Assembly (NCBI RefSeq): GCF_016920785.2
Contig: NW_024609839.1
Span: forward strand, 16,555,085 to 16,619,084
Direction: 5' to 3'
Length of the DNA stretch: 64,000 bases
Source: Ixodes scapularis
Taxonomy: Eukaryota; Arthropoda; Arachnida; Ixodida; Ixodidae
The notes beneath the pieces are model-generated. The model searched no databases. It was given only the letters and a program-made list of their open reading frames with translations, and had not been told where the DNA came from. A program made the translations under genes and the position numbers. Of this stretch, positions 44,398 to 56,985 are shown piece after piece; position 1 is the first letter of the stretch, and every line of letters starts with the position of its first letter.

Positions 44398-45854
44398 GCG
44401 GCCGCCGGAAGGAAACGTCGTCGTCACAGGTGGACCTGGTTCTTCTTCCCTCCGAATCTTCGTGGTGTTTTGTGGAGCGAAAAGCGAAGGTACCCCCCTT
44501 TTGCGCATGCGTGCGCGCAGCGCAGACGTGGCTTGATTGAAGGGGATTGTGATGGCTAAACCGAGATTTCTATTGGGTCACAGTTCGAAAAAATAAATCC
44601 GGTAAAAAAAATTAAAAAAAAAAACAGAAGAAATTTTTAAAAAGTTATAAAACATCTATGTAACGTACTTCATGTATCCACCTCCCCCTCTCTTTTTTCC
44701 CAATATTTTTGTGGTCGGGTGTTATACAAGATTGTCAGACTGGCGGTGTTACTAGCTCTATTGACCATCTGCTCTTTGACTGGACCATCTATAACATAGT
44801 CAAGGGTTAACTTTCTAGATGCGTCGAGTGTCAACAATCCTAAAGTCGTTGTAAATACAAGAATCGTGGATTTACGGACCGGCTTGACCGACTGTTTAGT
44901 TTTAGCAGACGCATGCATTTGCAGCCAATATTGTATCATTCAATTGCTTGCACCGGCCATTATTATCCATACGTTGAGGCTGGTGCACAATATAGAGTCA
45001 GCAAGTTAGACCTTAGAAACCGTAACCTCCAGTCGCTAATTGCAAGTTTTCTCAAACTTTCCAAAGAGAATGTTTGAAACAGGAATACGCCAAATTCATT
45101 GTATTAAGGTTTAAAGTAAGACATTATTGCCACGCGAAGAAAAGAAACTGCCGATGCATAAATCAATATTTCGCGTTGGTTTTTTTGTCGAAGCGTTTGC
45201 TAAAGGTAAGACAGATTTTGAATTACCTATACAATTTCGATCGACAAAACCAATCAATCCAAAATTTGCGCGGCACAAAAATAATTAGACGGCCCTTTTA
45301 ACCGCAGGAAACAAGGCAACTCCCCCCGCATGTGGCCCTGGAGAAGACACACAGGGTTCATTAAGAAAATCCAAGCCAATCCAGCGATGAACAAAGACAT
45401 TACGGGCTGGGAAACTCGTGAAATGGGATCATTACTCATCTCGAGATAGCCACGCGCACTTATCACTGCCCGCTTTTTGATTAAAAGATCCGCCGAAGCC
45501 CCGCCGAAGCTTAATCACGCCGACGTGCGCGCAGAGAACACTGACCGGTTTGTACGTGAGTTCTCATCCTAGATTTATTATGCTTCACGAACGTATGCGT
45601 CTCATGCCTAATCATCGGATGTCCGACTTCTTTATACAGGGCAGAGAGCTTAGGCGAGGCAATTAAGTAAGCAGCATGTCAAAGAGACGATGATGCACAG
45701 CGTCGGAACCTTCGACCTGCACGCAATGGCAGTGCAACTGTGAACACGCTGCCTCCTTCCTTTTAAGTCGCGGTTTCGTCCTTATATCACGGGCCTGTCA
45801 CACTGGTCATGCAAAAACTGTCTGCCAGGCATGTTAGAGCCGTACTTATATGCA
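44398..45854. other. Intergenic, no gene recognised
   Basis: A-rich at 44605-44640. Short frames only. Confidence 0.4.
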
Positions 45855-46650
45855 GGGCATTTCTGCGAAAGCTTTCGAAAATCCGTTAAAATATGATGTT
45901 CGAGATAAAAAGAAATTTTTGCGGAAACAAACTACCAGTCATGATGGGTTTCAAGGATTACAAATACGTACTAATTAGCAAAACAGTTAGCTAAAATTAA
46001 TAAATAAAAATCTAATTAATTTAAGTAAATTAGTGGTTTCACTGAGAAACTTGTTAATCATTATCGAAAACAACTGATCATTATCGAAAACAGCACGCAA
46101 GGGCAGCATTTAACGGCGTTCCGTAAAAACGCTCACAATTTGGACGCGTTTCTAGGTTTCGGTTTCTTATCGGAGCGCATCTCTGCGCCCGCGGTCTTGC
46201 ACCCGGGTGGAATACTGGCGAAGCCACCGATTCGCCTCCTTCGTAGTGTGGAGGGAAGTATTGCGCACGTGTGTTGCGCGTCTCGGCCACTGGGGAGAAG
46301 GACCGCGGGCGCAGAGATGCGCTCCGATACGAAACCAAAACGGAGAAACGCGTCCAATTTCAGCGTTTTTACGGTACCCCGTAAAATGCTGCCCCTGCCT
46401 ATTATCTTTCTAAAAAGTAGTTGATTTAGTGGTTTTCCATTGTGCTGAACAAGTTTCTCAGTGGAAGCATACGTTTATTTTCACTAATTAAACTATCAAT
46501 TAGTAAGTTTTAGTTAATTATCTCGCTAACTAGTATGTATTTGCGAACCCTGACACCCGCCAAGGCTTGTAGTTTGTTCCCACAAAGAGTTTATTTTATC
46601 TCGAACAGCATATTTTTACGGATTTTTGATGGCTTCCGTCGAAACATCCT
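45855..46650. mobile_element. Long near-palindromic foldback element
   Basis: Arms of about 380 bp pair across a short centre near 46230. Outer parts: AAATCCGTTAAAATATGATGTTCGAGATAAAA (45891) against the reverse complement of 46588-46630. Middle: CACTGAGAAACTTGTT on both sides. Inner: GGACGCGTTTCT and TCGGAGCGCATCTCTGCGCCCG, nearly identical in both arms. Arm identity rises towards the centre. No coding frame; the element could fold into one hairpin. Confidence 0.8.
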
Positions 46651-46732
46651 CTATCTGTGTGTAGCAAACATGTGCTTCAAACGTGCTTGAAGCGTATCCG
46701 CACATAGCTATTTCATACGTTTGAAGGTCTGG

Positions 46733-46990
46733 GTATGCTTATACAGCATAGAACTTGGTCCGCCTCGACGGGTGACTTGTCTCTGAGCTGTACACGAGAA
46801 ATTTAGCCAGTGCAGTACAAACCGCTAGCCAGGGGTCTTTAATGTGCACCACGCAGTAGTGATACACGACCGCACGCCGGTACGATGCCCATCCAGATCG
46901 AAACCGGCAGGGGTGGGGATTGAACCCAGGATCCCTGGGTTCCGCAGCGCGAGCTATCGCTCCACGCACTCCGACCTGGTGTGCGCTAAT
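46733..46990 (-). mobile_element. tRNA-derived SINE, copy C
   Basis: Minus strand. The tRNA-like head includes GCTCGCGCTGCGGAACCCAGG and the B box GGGTTCAATCCC (reverse complement at about 46917-46928), then the shared body. The 5' A-box end is less complete than in copy D. Confidence 0.8.
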
Positions 46991-49900
46991 TGACACACGT
47001 GTGCAGCGGAAACAGAGTCTTTCGCATTATGCATGAGTAGTGTGACCGCCGCCTTTTGGCAACTACTATAAAATATTGCCGTGAGTCAGAGATATATTTC
47101 TTTCTTTTTTTGTTTCATGTAAGCGCAGGCCCATGCAGTGAACAGGGCATACTAGTACCATAATGGGGAACAATAGACCCTATCCAAAGTTCTGTATTGC
47201 CGCTCTAACCTCTGTCATCGCCTGAGCGTATGCCATCCGCGGCGATGGCAGCTCTGCCGCGGTAATGGTGGTCCTCAAGTACAGACGATTAAGAAAGAAG
47301 CTGAGAATGCTCAAAGGCGGAGGATGCGAAACCCGTAAACATTTGCGAGGACAGTACAACACGATGCAGGAATTAGATAACAGCTGTATGAGCGTCTATA
47401 TAAGACCCTGGTCGAATCAATCTTTTGGAAGAAAAATTGGCCCTAAAGACGATAATTTTATCGAGGGTTTCCAGCGTCGATCGTAGTGGCCCCAGTTCTT
47501 TCATTCATACTATCAAAACAAAAACAATAGGTAAAAAAAAAACTTTGTTGAAGAGATTATTTTTATATGCCGCTGACGTTCGACAGAAACGATTTCCAAA
47601 TAAATACATTTTTGTGACTGACAAATAAATAATGTATTATGACCGTACGGCATAAAGATTAAATGCTATTTGAGGCTCCAGATGGCTCTGAGTTTTGAAG
47701 AGGGTCTATAATCTGGGGCAGTTGAAAAGAAGCGGAGAACACAGACATGTGAAGCCTTGATCAGTGCTCAAGGGGCACCCTTAAGCCTTCCCTCCGGCTG
47801 ATATATCCCGAGAAAAAAAAAAAAAGAACAACACCGACGCCGCGTCTATACCGCAATAGACCCTTTACAGAAGTGCGCGCAATCTAATAGCTGCTGGCTA
47901 AATTATTCGAGTTGGCCATTGTTTGAGCACGTTTTCCGAACATGAATTGGACACGGGAGCTGTGTCAGCATTCCAGCGCGGCTCCGCTCGCGTCGAAAAC
48001 GACTGCTGCGTCGGCGGTATAGGCGAGGACCCAGAGTAAATATCACACGCTCCGTGACCATGAATGCGCGGCCGCCAATGTTGCTCGAATGGGTTTTGAA
48101 AAGGGCCCCACGAAGAAAACATGAGCGAGGGCACAATCGTTCAAAAATCGCATTTCATCTTTGCCCACATAATAGTACTGATGCACTCTCAAAGACGGTA
48201 ATCGCTGCAGTGATGGCTCTATTACTCGTAATCACCGCACTGAGAGCATCAGGTCCCATTACACCTTCGAACGCTTTATCGGGGCAAACGACGCCCTCGC
48301 TACTAATGGTAATGATGTAACCGATTGTAATAATAACCGCGCAATAGCTTCGACAACAATCTCTCCTTCTCTCTTTCTTATTTCTCGCAGCAAAGTTCAT
48401 ACGAGCCTCGAACCGCACGGCGATTCGAGGCTGCGGTGGAGCTTCCCTGGGAAAGACGTGCATACCGCAACGAAGTTCATCATTTTCAGAATCATCTTAA
48501 TTGTCGTCGGAAAACTGAGGCTACATGTTTCCACAACTGACAACAAAACGCCCAGCTGATCACGAAAGCAAATGTCCTTGGGGATCCGGTAGTGACACAA
48601 AGCAGCCACTGATCGCTCAAGCACGATGCAACTGGGGCAACTCCCAATGTGCAACTAACGGCAAGCATCCATCCATCTTCTCCGTTTACCACCTTTCTCC
48701 ACTTTAGTCTCATTTTAGCCGTCGCTTAGAGAAAACTCCGCATATTCTGACACGGGTCATATGGTTGCAGCCCACTTTTCGTCGGTCACTTCAGTGTTGC
48801 GAACTGCTCTGCCTACCATTATCCCTCTCTTCCTTACGTAAACCGATCGCTAAATGACAGTTTTTACTCCTCTTTTTCTTTCTACGCTCAAAGTGGTAAC
48901 TAAAGTTTTAAACCAGCGAACCTACACGGGCTTACTATGAATCCGTAGTCATACTTCCGGTGTTCACCCCAAATAAATTAGGAAAGAAATAGGTCTTAAA
49001 AAGCCACGTAGCACTTGTTCACTAAAGACGTTTCTTTTAGAGCAGCTGGTATCTTAGCAGAAAACAAATGATGAATACATGAAAGAATGACCGCATTGTG
49101 ATTAAAATACGCGTACACTGCGTGTATCAAAGTAGCTCTTTATGGCATCAACTATAGTCTCCAGGGAGGATTCGGCGCAAAGTACCGTCACAGTCGCACA
49201 CTCACGGTGCCACGTATAATCCTAAGGTTCCTATAACCGATGTATACATCGAGAGTTGTTATTATGATTGCCGCGGAATAAAAAGGAACGAAATACGGCG
49301 TCCCAAACAGCGAAGTCGTGTCGTATCCCTCCAACCGGTATTCCCTTGGGGATGCACTTAGTCTATGGCGTTATGCACCGATCCCTCAGGAGGCCCTTCC
49401 CGAAACGTACGTGCGGCCGGACGAATCGTTACAATAACAAAGTCGAAAATACCGCAGGACAACGTAGATTGGCGAATTAATACAGCAACCAAAAGAAACC
49501 TCGGACCGTATGAGCTCGGAAAGTAGGGCGCCGTTTGGGGCCCGCAGCGGGGCCATCGCAACGGGCACGGGTTCAGCGCATTAGGCTATATGCGCCTGAA
49601 AAGTAGAACTGCGGAAGCGATGATCTTTGGTTATAGGGGTGCTTCCGGAGTTGGCTCGGGGGTTAGCGAGAAGATATATAGCAAACAAACGATGATTACA
49701 TATTTATAAAAAAAAACAAAAAAAAACGTTAGTTTTATTAACCTTGATTTTCTTATCCGCGTTTTCGCAGCGAAAGTTTTGCGTCTTTTGCACGAGAGGC
49801 ATGATTATAGCGCACTACATCGCCTCCCGTACGCTTCAAATATTTCTCAATTTTTCTGATCTGGTGGCTTTTGATGACGCGCAGCAAGTTTCTAGCAAAA

Positions 49901-50109
49901 GCTATATGTCTACTTTTACTAACTCAAAAATGAATTAACAAATTGCAGTCATTTATCCTTCTTATCGTGACAATTAGCCCAGTGATATTATGTCCCCCTG
50001 ATAGTACAATTCACCCGCAGAGACCACATCGCTGTAGCTTTCAAGGCTTTCTTTTATAAACAAATGTTTTCAAGCCTAAAAAAAAAACAAAAAAAAAAAA
50101 CACACCCTG
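46991..50109. other. Intergenic with unplaced repeats, no gene recognised
   Basis: ATAGACCCTAT at 47173 and its inverse near 47704 may bound a TIR element of about 530 bp; a similar ATAGACCCTTTACA occurs at 47856. A pyrimidine tract with acceptor (TTATTTCTCGCAG, about 48390) has no convincing exon after it. A-rich tracts at 47815, 49710 and 50080-50170. Confidence 0.35.
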
Positions 50110-50567
50110 TACAGGTTGTTTCCCCGTCAAACAAATTACAAAGTTTTTTCACTGCAGAAAAAAAAAAGAAGAAGAAATTACGCATCGGCGAATGCTAGCT
50201 CATTCTCCACTCTATACGCTATACCGATCCGAACCAGGTGCGAAAGGTTCAGAACTAACCATCATTTTATTCAAAAGTTACGTGAATTTCTGTAAATTTA
50301 AATGGGAAAAATGGCGACCGACCGAACTCTTGATTTACGTAGAGCTGAATAGCGCCAGCTACCGAAAACGGGCAAAAGCGCTCGTCATTTTCTCATATAA
50401 TTTTTTAGAAGATTACTTAGAACTTTTGATTGAGATAACGGTTCGTTTTAAAAATCTGCATCTGCTTCGGGCCGCTAGCACTACATTTGGGCGCAGAATG
50501 ATCGCTCGGCGATCCGTACTTTATTTTTTTGCGGTGAATTTGTTTTTTCGGGGGAACACCGTGTATA
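50110..50567. mobile_element. Possible MITE with TACAGGTTGTTTCCCC-type ends
   Basis: TACAGGTTGTTTCCCC (50110) resembles the reverse complement of the right end (TACACGGTGTTCCCCC). A 127-codon frame inside (50192-50575) has no domain. Weak call. Confidence 0.35.
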
Positions 50568-52169
50568 TAACTTGATAATCAAAACATGTTGACCAAAAAA
50601 TGAATTATGCAAGATCCTAAATTTTAAAAAAATGTGCAAAGCACCTTTTCGCTTCTGCAAAACCAATCTCATAGCCAGGCCTTTGTACTGGATTTTCTTC
50701 GTCACGTCCGAGACGCCATCCTGAGGCCGGGGTTGAACACGATAACTGCGGCAGCCTTCGATCGAGACTCGAGACTCGCGTCGAAGAAGCGAGAGCACGA
50801 ATCCCAGCCGAGCCCTGACTTAGCACTCGTATCCAATGAAAATTCCCATGTTGGCCTCGGTATAGGGGACGTAGAGAATCGGACCATTCGGCCTCCTTGT
50901 TATCTAGGCTACGTTGGCAGAGCTTGGTCAGAAGGAGAAAGAGAGAGAGAGGGAGGAGGGGGGTCATAAAACAGTTGGAAAGCCTAATGCAGTTTTTTTA
51001 GTAGTGTGGCCAGCTTTAAGACTTCACGAACTAAACTGCGCTCAAGACTTCCTCATCACGAACACCCACGCAACCTTGCGCCATTCGTGTAAGGATATAA
51101 AGCAAGAATAACAGAGTTAAATCGTTCCGACAAAAAGAAGAAAAAAAATCTAGAGCCACGCACTCGTAGATGTCTCACACGACGGCCTCTTAATGTTACA
51201 CAAAGAAAAATAACAACAAAAACAAAAGCGAAGCTGGAGCATGGACTCGCTAAAGAGTCAGCTAGGGTCCTCGTGATATGGTTGTGACAGCCGTGAGTCA
51301 AGTTGTCATTCGCGGTGTAGAATAAAAGTAAACAAACACAAAAAAAGTGAGCCGTAAGCGTTTGTTTCCCTGGATCAAATTAAACCTCAAAAGAGGAGGA
51401 GAGAGAACACAGCTGTAGAAGAGAGAGGTGAACTAGACTGGTATTTACCAAAAGAACCGTAGTAAGAAAAGCTTCTCGTGGAGCATTGCTCACTTACTCC
51501 CTTATATGGTGTGTTAAGATTATATATATATGAGTATGAAAATGCCGGACCTTAAAGTATGGGAACAAATTCCTCAGTTCATCAAATAAACATTGAAGTG
51601 AATTGAGATCATGCTGGCGAGTTGGTAAACATGCAACTATTGGAAATTCCCAGAGAGAAAAAATGGGGATACAACACGCATAGGTTATCCTCTGCTTTGT
51701 TCTTCGGTCACGGGTTTTCAAGACTTTGAAATATGCTACGTTCGTTACGCCAGTGTCTCAACCGTAAAGGGCGGATATGGCCGTTTTCCTTCGCATAGAC
51801 GCAGCGGTCTATTGGCACCGAGACGTTTCGGTGGCACCCTTTCTAGGTTTCCATTCGTGACGTCACGACCAGGATATTCGTCACCTTAACGTCATGAGCT
51901 GTTATCCTGGCTCCGTATTATCAGCTGCGAACAGCAATTCTGATGTTGCGTACAAAGAGCACACTACAAGCAACGCAACCATCGAGTTCTCAAACCAACG
52001 TCGCCGAAGTCGACAGTCTGACGTTGCTAATATTATAGTCGATGAAACCAGAACAATTCCCCACTATAGACGTCATATATCCGTTTAGCGAAGCGTGGAA
52101 AGCCGATCACAGCGACGCTTTTAGTCGCGCACGTCGCCGATGAAATACGAAAACGATAGGGGAACCATA
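50568..52169. other. Intergenic, no gene recognised
   Basis: GAGAGAGA run at 50939-50952, TATATATATAT at 51521-51531. Overlapping frames without known family. Confidence 0.4.
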
Positions 52170-52298
52170 GGGAGTTTTAGTAAACCTTTTTGATAACCGA
52201 AATTACGATACCCGAGAATCCACCGACACGTTTGCGAGTGCATGCATAGCTATCGGATACCGTTATTGGAGGTAACGAAACGATCTGCTAAAACTCCC
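52170..52298. mobile_element. GGGAGTTTTAG-ended MITE, copy N3
   Basis: GGGAGTTTTAGTAAA at the left, TGCTAAAACTCCC at the right, TA on both sides; 129 bp. The interior pairs GATAACCGAAATTACGATACC with GGATACCGTTATTGGAGGTAAC as a loose hairpin. Confidence 0.75.
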
Positions 52299-52349
52299 TA
52301 ACACGGACAACACAGTGTCGCTGGCGAAGAACCGTTCGATGTTTGTTGC

Positions 52350-52500
52350 GTCAGTGTGCCTCCACTTTAAAGTCGCAGTCAGACTGTTCATACATCGCAC
52401 AAAAGGCACGGCAGTCCCTGGAGACATGATGTCGGAAGTATCTGCGCCTCATGCATGCTCGAACCATGCATTCCTTCAAACATGTCTGCAGACAGCTTTT
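52350..52500 (+). repeat. Dispersed repeat R, copy 3
   Basis: AGTCGCAGTCAGACTGTTCATACATCGCAC then GGAAGTATCTGCGCC and CATGCATGCTCGAAC. Best-preserved copy of the repeat at 16.7, 20.1 and 53.5 kb. It ends where TIR element T copy 2 begins. Confidence 0.6.
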
Positions 52501-52507
52501 GCATTAT

Positions 52508-52842
52508 CATAGCCTCCTATATACTCACAAAGCCTGCCAGATCGCCACGACAAGCGACCGCCGAAATGGAAAAGGAGGAACGGCAGCCAACGGACGAAAG
52601 GAGAGCCAGGTGACGGGCGCCCCGCTCCGGCGAGACGCCGAAACACACTTCTCTCGAGCGAAAAAATGTATTTTGGGTCCTCGCCGCTGCAAAAAGCTGT
52701 GCGCTGACGTCCAGGTTCATTGAGAATTTTTTTTTTTTTTATGTTTTGTGATACCAGAACCTCGCGCTCCAAATCTGCGACCGCGGGCACTTTATGACTC
52801 CGTCGTCGAACTGCCAGGCTGCTGACCAATGAGACAGGATAT
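52508..52842 (-). mobile_element. TIR element T, copy 2
   Basis: Reverse-orientation copy of 32048-32375. It encodes, on the minus strand (52720-52517), a peptide with FAAARTQNTFFRSREVCFGV, then SPERGARHLALLSSVGCRS, clearly related to that at 32.1-32.4 kb. A T-run lies at 52727-52740. Its far end (about 52800-52842) is decayed. Confidence 0.65.
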
Positions 52843-53039
52843 ACAAAAACGAAACACGCTTTCTGCGCACTGTCTTGTGCATGATGCATGAGCAGCCTTA
52901 CCACGGCTTAAAAAGGGCACTCAGCCGTTTTCCCTGCCAAAGGTGCAGCATTCTCTCGGTACATCACCCGGAATGCGGGACCCCAAGCAACAAAAGAGTA
53001 AAAAAAAAAAAAAAAAAACACAACCACGAAAACGACGTC

Positions 53040-53450
53040 ATGCGCGTCCCTCCTATATAGGCCCTGTTGCAAAAGAAGCAGGTAGGATCCCGGCCATCAT
53101 CGTGGTCTCGGCGGGGCATCGGCACACCTCGGCCCTCGGAGCGGCGGCGGTGCGGCCGTCAGACGGGCCCCTCGGAAGAGCCGAGATTGGGCACGCACGC
53201 TCACGCCTCCGCGCAGGATGACAAGCCCGGCGGGGTAAGAAGGGGGGCGGCCAAAACGAGAAAGGCCAACGACCGATGGCGTGAGGCCCTCGTCCAAAGT
53301 ACGGCCCGTCGTACGATGTATCCTCGAAACGTCGGCCGTCCGACGCCTGCGAATCTATATAGAGCCGCGGTCACGCTGCTAAGGGATCGTATACAGTCTG
53401 CAGACACTGAGGTGTTCCTTGCAAGACGGTCTCGTCACATTGGTTAAGCG
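53040..53450. other. GC-rich block, no gene recognised
   Basis: CpG-rich, with two donor-like sites (GCAGGTAGG about 53078, GGGGTAAGA about 53232). Frames of 92-126 codons have no domain. It could be a small promoter or first exon of an unknown transcript. Confidence 0.2.
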
Positions 53451-53464
53451 TAAGCTGTGTGCAG

Positions 53465-53612
53465 AACCGAGCGAAGCGTGTACACGCATGTGAGAAAACA
53501 ATCTTCGAACATGCGTGACGCGTGTCCACATATAATTCCGTCATCGTGTCACCAGCCAACATTGTGTCCTTTGTGCGATGTATGATCCGTGGGACTGCGA
53601 CTTGGAGAGCGG
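53465..53612 (-). repeat. Dispersed repeat R, copy 4 (inverted)
   Basis: In reverse complement reads AGTCGCAGTCCCACGGATCATACATCGCAC, matching copy 3 in order and spacing. Confidence 0.55.
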
Positions 53613-54999
53613 CTGTGTGCTGCTCGCGCAAACGATGCAATTGTCTTCGTAATCGATATACGCCAGGTCACCCCATAAGATAGAGTATCGACACTCTTTC
53701 CCCAATCTTCTTGAGTGCGCCACCATCTTTGGTGCCCAGAGGCTACAAGTTAGAGCAAAGTGAGAACAATAAGGATATAAAAAATTAGGAAGAGGAGGAG
53801 ATGAGAGTTCTCAGGGACGTCAGAGCCCGGGTTGGAGTGATTGCATTTGTAGTGAACATCTTTGGAAATATGGAAGGTCACCTTCGGGGTTGTTTGGACA
53901 GTCGCTAAACTGGTGAGGAAGCGTAGTCAACACCCCCTCGGGACTACTCGAACAGCATTTTCCTTCCTCATAGAAAAAAAAGGTCGAGAAATGCGAAATG
54001 CACCTCTAGATATTTCCCAGAGATAACTGGAGCGGCAAACCGGTATACCATCGCCGCAACAACATTGGCGCGTGAAAAGGAACATGCCCAGCAGCAGTAG
54101 CAGCCAAGTTGCAAACGTTTATCGATCCTTCACGAGCGCACCGCTATACCGTTGTCGATACACAAAGGACAGCGGCAAACGGAAGCGACCCCCACTAACT
54201 AACATCCAGGGAGCGCGCCGCGGTAAAAATCGATACGGCCCCTTCTCTCTCGTCGATGCCGTCGTCGATAAGTTCACGCGATGGGACGGAATAAAACTGG
54301 AGCGCTCTCGCTAAAGGCTGCTTCACACAGCACCGTCTTCATTCGTGTTTTTTTTACCTTACATATAAGTCACCCAAACATTGGTGCGCGTGTCTCTAAT
54401 GTCGCGTGTCTGGCTGTCTAATTAAACTGGTGGCCATGCTTAATATGAGGCGCCGATGTCCCTGTGATCTCTCGTTATGGTGCCTAGGAAAACAGGGCCG
54501 TGTGAACCAGTTTTTTCGATGAACCGCAAGTTTCCGATGCGAGCCATCGGAGCCAGTCCAAAGCAGTGAGAATGTCACGTCAACAACGACAATTTCGACG
54601 GTGCGTGTTTAAAGCACGTGGAAGCTTGTAGCCGTCGTGTCCCTCAACCAACACCACGAAAGTTGACAGTCTGATGCAACTCTTATATCTATTATTAATA
54701 GCACAATTTATCGTGCTCAAGACGTCGGAGCGTTTGGTCATGTCGGGGGTATAGACGCTTTACACACGCGCCCGATTGAGCCGCCATAGCCGCCTTTCTC
54801 TTGTCTTAGCGAGATGCCGAGCCACTGAAGCGGGCGTTGACGGGTCTCCACAAGGGCCTATGCTGGGCACAAGAACACAGTAGCATCTAAAATGGCAATA
54901 ACCGGTCCTGCTGTGGTAATGATGAAGTGAAGGGAACGGAATAAGTGGGAACAAAAACTGAAGGTCAGTTATGGCGGCGCCCATGCACAGCTGCTGTAA
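53613..54999. other. Intergenic, no gene recognised
   Basis: No domain recognised. GTTGACAGTCTGATG at 54662 resembles GTCGACAGTCTGACG at 52010, a possible scrap of another repeat. Confidence 0.35.
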
Positions 55000-55002
55000 A
55001 GC

Positions 55003-55173
55003 GTTATTCAGTGGACGCCGAATTTGAGAGCGCTGTTTAGAGCGCATGCTCAGAACGATCTCGCATTAATAGGCTGCCAAGCGCGGCAATCGTGATGGTA
55101 AGGAATGCATGAAGCTCGCTGTCAGCACGGGCTCGGCAGTCGCGCACATAGCCATGGCCGCCAGTGATTACTG
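55003..55173 (-). mobile_element. TATTCACTGG-ended MITE, copy M1
   Basis: Inverted relative to M2-M4. It reads, in reverse complement, from CACTGGCGGCCATGGC through GGCTATTAATGCGAG-like sequence to GGCGTCCACTGAATA. Confidence 0.7.
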
Positions 55174-55182
55174 CTTATGGGA

Positions 55183-55360
55183 ACTATTCACTGGCAGCCG
55201 TAGCTGTGTGCACAACTCGTGAGCTCTTACTGGCAGCGAGCTTCCACAGTTTCTTTGCAACGTGCATTCTGCACCATCAAGAATGCCGGTCCTAGCAGCC
55301 TCTTAACGCGAGCTCACTCCGAGCATGCGCTCTAAACGTCGCCCTCAAACAGGGCCAGTT
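55183..55360 (+). mobile_element. TATTCACTGG-ended MITE, copy M2
   Basis: Starts CTATTCACTGGCAGCC ten bases after M1 ends, head to head with it. It shares GAGCTTCC, CAGCCTCTTAA and GAGCATGCGCTCTAAAC with M3 and M4. The right terminus is decayed. Confidence 0.7.
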
Positions 55361-55384
55361 TCGTAACGTGACCGCTATCACCAC

Positions 55385-55600
55385 GCATCGTGGGAGCCGT
55401 AGTCTTCCTGCCCGAGCGATAACCCCACTGAGGGTCTGCGCGAGCGGAGCAGGAAGCGGCACGAGCTGTCTCCAGAATTGGCGCCGGCCTCCCCATAAAC
55501 TACAGTTATGGCGGCGTCTCGCATATGTGGAACGCTTAGTGAGTTTCGTCTATTGTGGAAGGCCGACCACAGCGACGCTTTGGGCCCGCAAGTCTCCAAA
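55385..55600 (-). repeat. Dispersed repeat, inverse of 57440-57620
   Basis: On the minus strand it encodes LSVPHMRDAAITV, and the copy at 57.45 kb encodes LSVPSMGDAAVTA on the plus strand. DNA similarity continues about 150 bp past that point. Possibly a coding-derived or conserved repeat. Confidence 0.5.
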
Positions 55601-56816
55601 TGGTACCATGTAGATACTCGGCCTCGAGCGCGAAAGTTCGACTTTCGATAGACGGTTTCAATTTATGACTGTACTTCTGTCGTATAGGTGCCCAAGGCTC
55701 CTTGAGTAGAGCCAGTACTATTTCGAGGTAAATAAATAAAAAAAAAAATAGCAACTCGTTGCACGAGCAACCAAAGCCTGTCGGAAGGCAGTGAGCACGT
55801 GCTGAAGGCGGGGCTTTCACAGCAGGTTTTAACCTGTCACAGACTGACACTGGGAGGTAATTAAATCTGGTCTTCATTCTCTTTGTACGGTCGCACGCAA
55901 ACCAGAATCCAAACATGCTCGTTGAATTCATGTTGTACGGCGTTAGGCTTACTGGGATATCTCCTTTAAACGGACGGGCAACGGCACCTAGCCGCGCAAA
56001 CTTGGGCCTGTCGATCGTGCCTCCTGCCCACAGCAAGATGACGGCGCGTCTCATTCATTTCTATGCCCTTGTTAAAAAAATAAGGTCCATCAGTAGTACA
56101 CTGATTTAGCACGTTTACGAGAAACTTCGCAAAATTTACGTAGAATAAATTTTTAGATAACAAATAGTTTATAAAACATATATTTTTACTATGATCACAT
56201 TACTTGCCCCCAAAACTGCGTCGAAGCGTCAACCACGCCGCTAAAATATGAAGTACACTGAACGTATGTTAAATATATACCTAATTATAATAAAATAATA
56301 CTTCACGTGCACTTCTCTGTTTCCTAAGAGTACAAAAGTAATCTACCTACTTTGCAATGCTTCCTAGCCAAGGTGGTGGGCGACCATCTCGCTGTGTACA
56401 AGCCGGTTTCACTCGGACAGTGCTGTCGCCACCCCAGCAAGTTTTCATACAGTGCCTATCCTTCTTGGCAGCGACACGCGGGACGCCCATAGTCACGTGG
56501 TACGTGTTCACAACGCCGGATTGGCTGGGGCTGGTCGTAGCGTCAGTTGCGGTCCGTCATAATGTTAAGCGGAGTCTACCTTTGCTCGCGAACACCCCTG
56601 GGCGAAAGAAAGGCAACTGCCGATCGATGGCGAGAAGAGCCATCACTCGTGGGGCCACACACTCATAAGCTTGGGAGTGAGGCAGGCGGAACCGTCTAAC
56701 TGGCTGCCGCTTGGCGTTTTTATTACGCGCCCCAAAAATCTTTTACTTCCCCGGCCGAGCCCAGGTGTTGTGCAGAAAGGGAGGCCGGTGCCCCGCGGGC
56801 TATGCCTTTATACACG
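55601..56816. other. Intergenic, no gene recognised
   Basis: AT-rich 56100-56300. A frame of 103 codons at 56357-56668 has no domain. Confidence 0.4.
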
Positions 56817-56985
56817 TAGGTGTGTTTGTGCACCCGCGCACACGTGAGTGTGAGTGTGTTTGAGTGCGTGTGTGCGTCTGTCTGCGTATATACGTGCGTG
56901 TGCGTCCTTTTGTGCGTTTTGTACGTTATTTTTCGTAGCTTTTCGGTGTGTGCCGGCGTGTGTGTATTTGTGCCGTGTGCATCGC
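56817..56985 (+). repeat. Degenerate TG/GTGT-rich tract
   Basis: About 170 bp of interrupted GTGTGT/TGCGTG sequence, giving Cys/Val-rich frames. An old TG microsatellite. Confidence 0.75.

Noticed and set aside
53040..53450. Ribosomal DNA fragment, from its GC-richness
   Set aside because: No stretch I recognise as conserved rRNA sequence.
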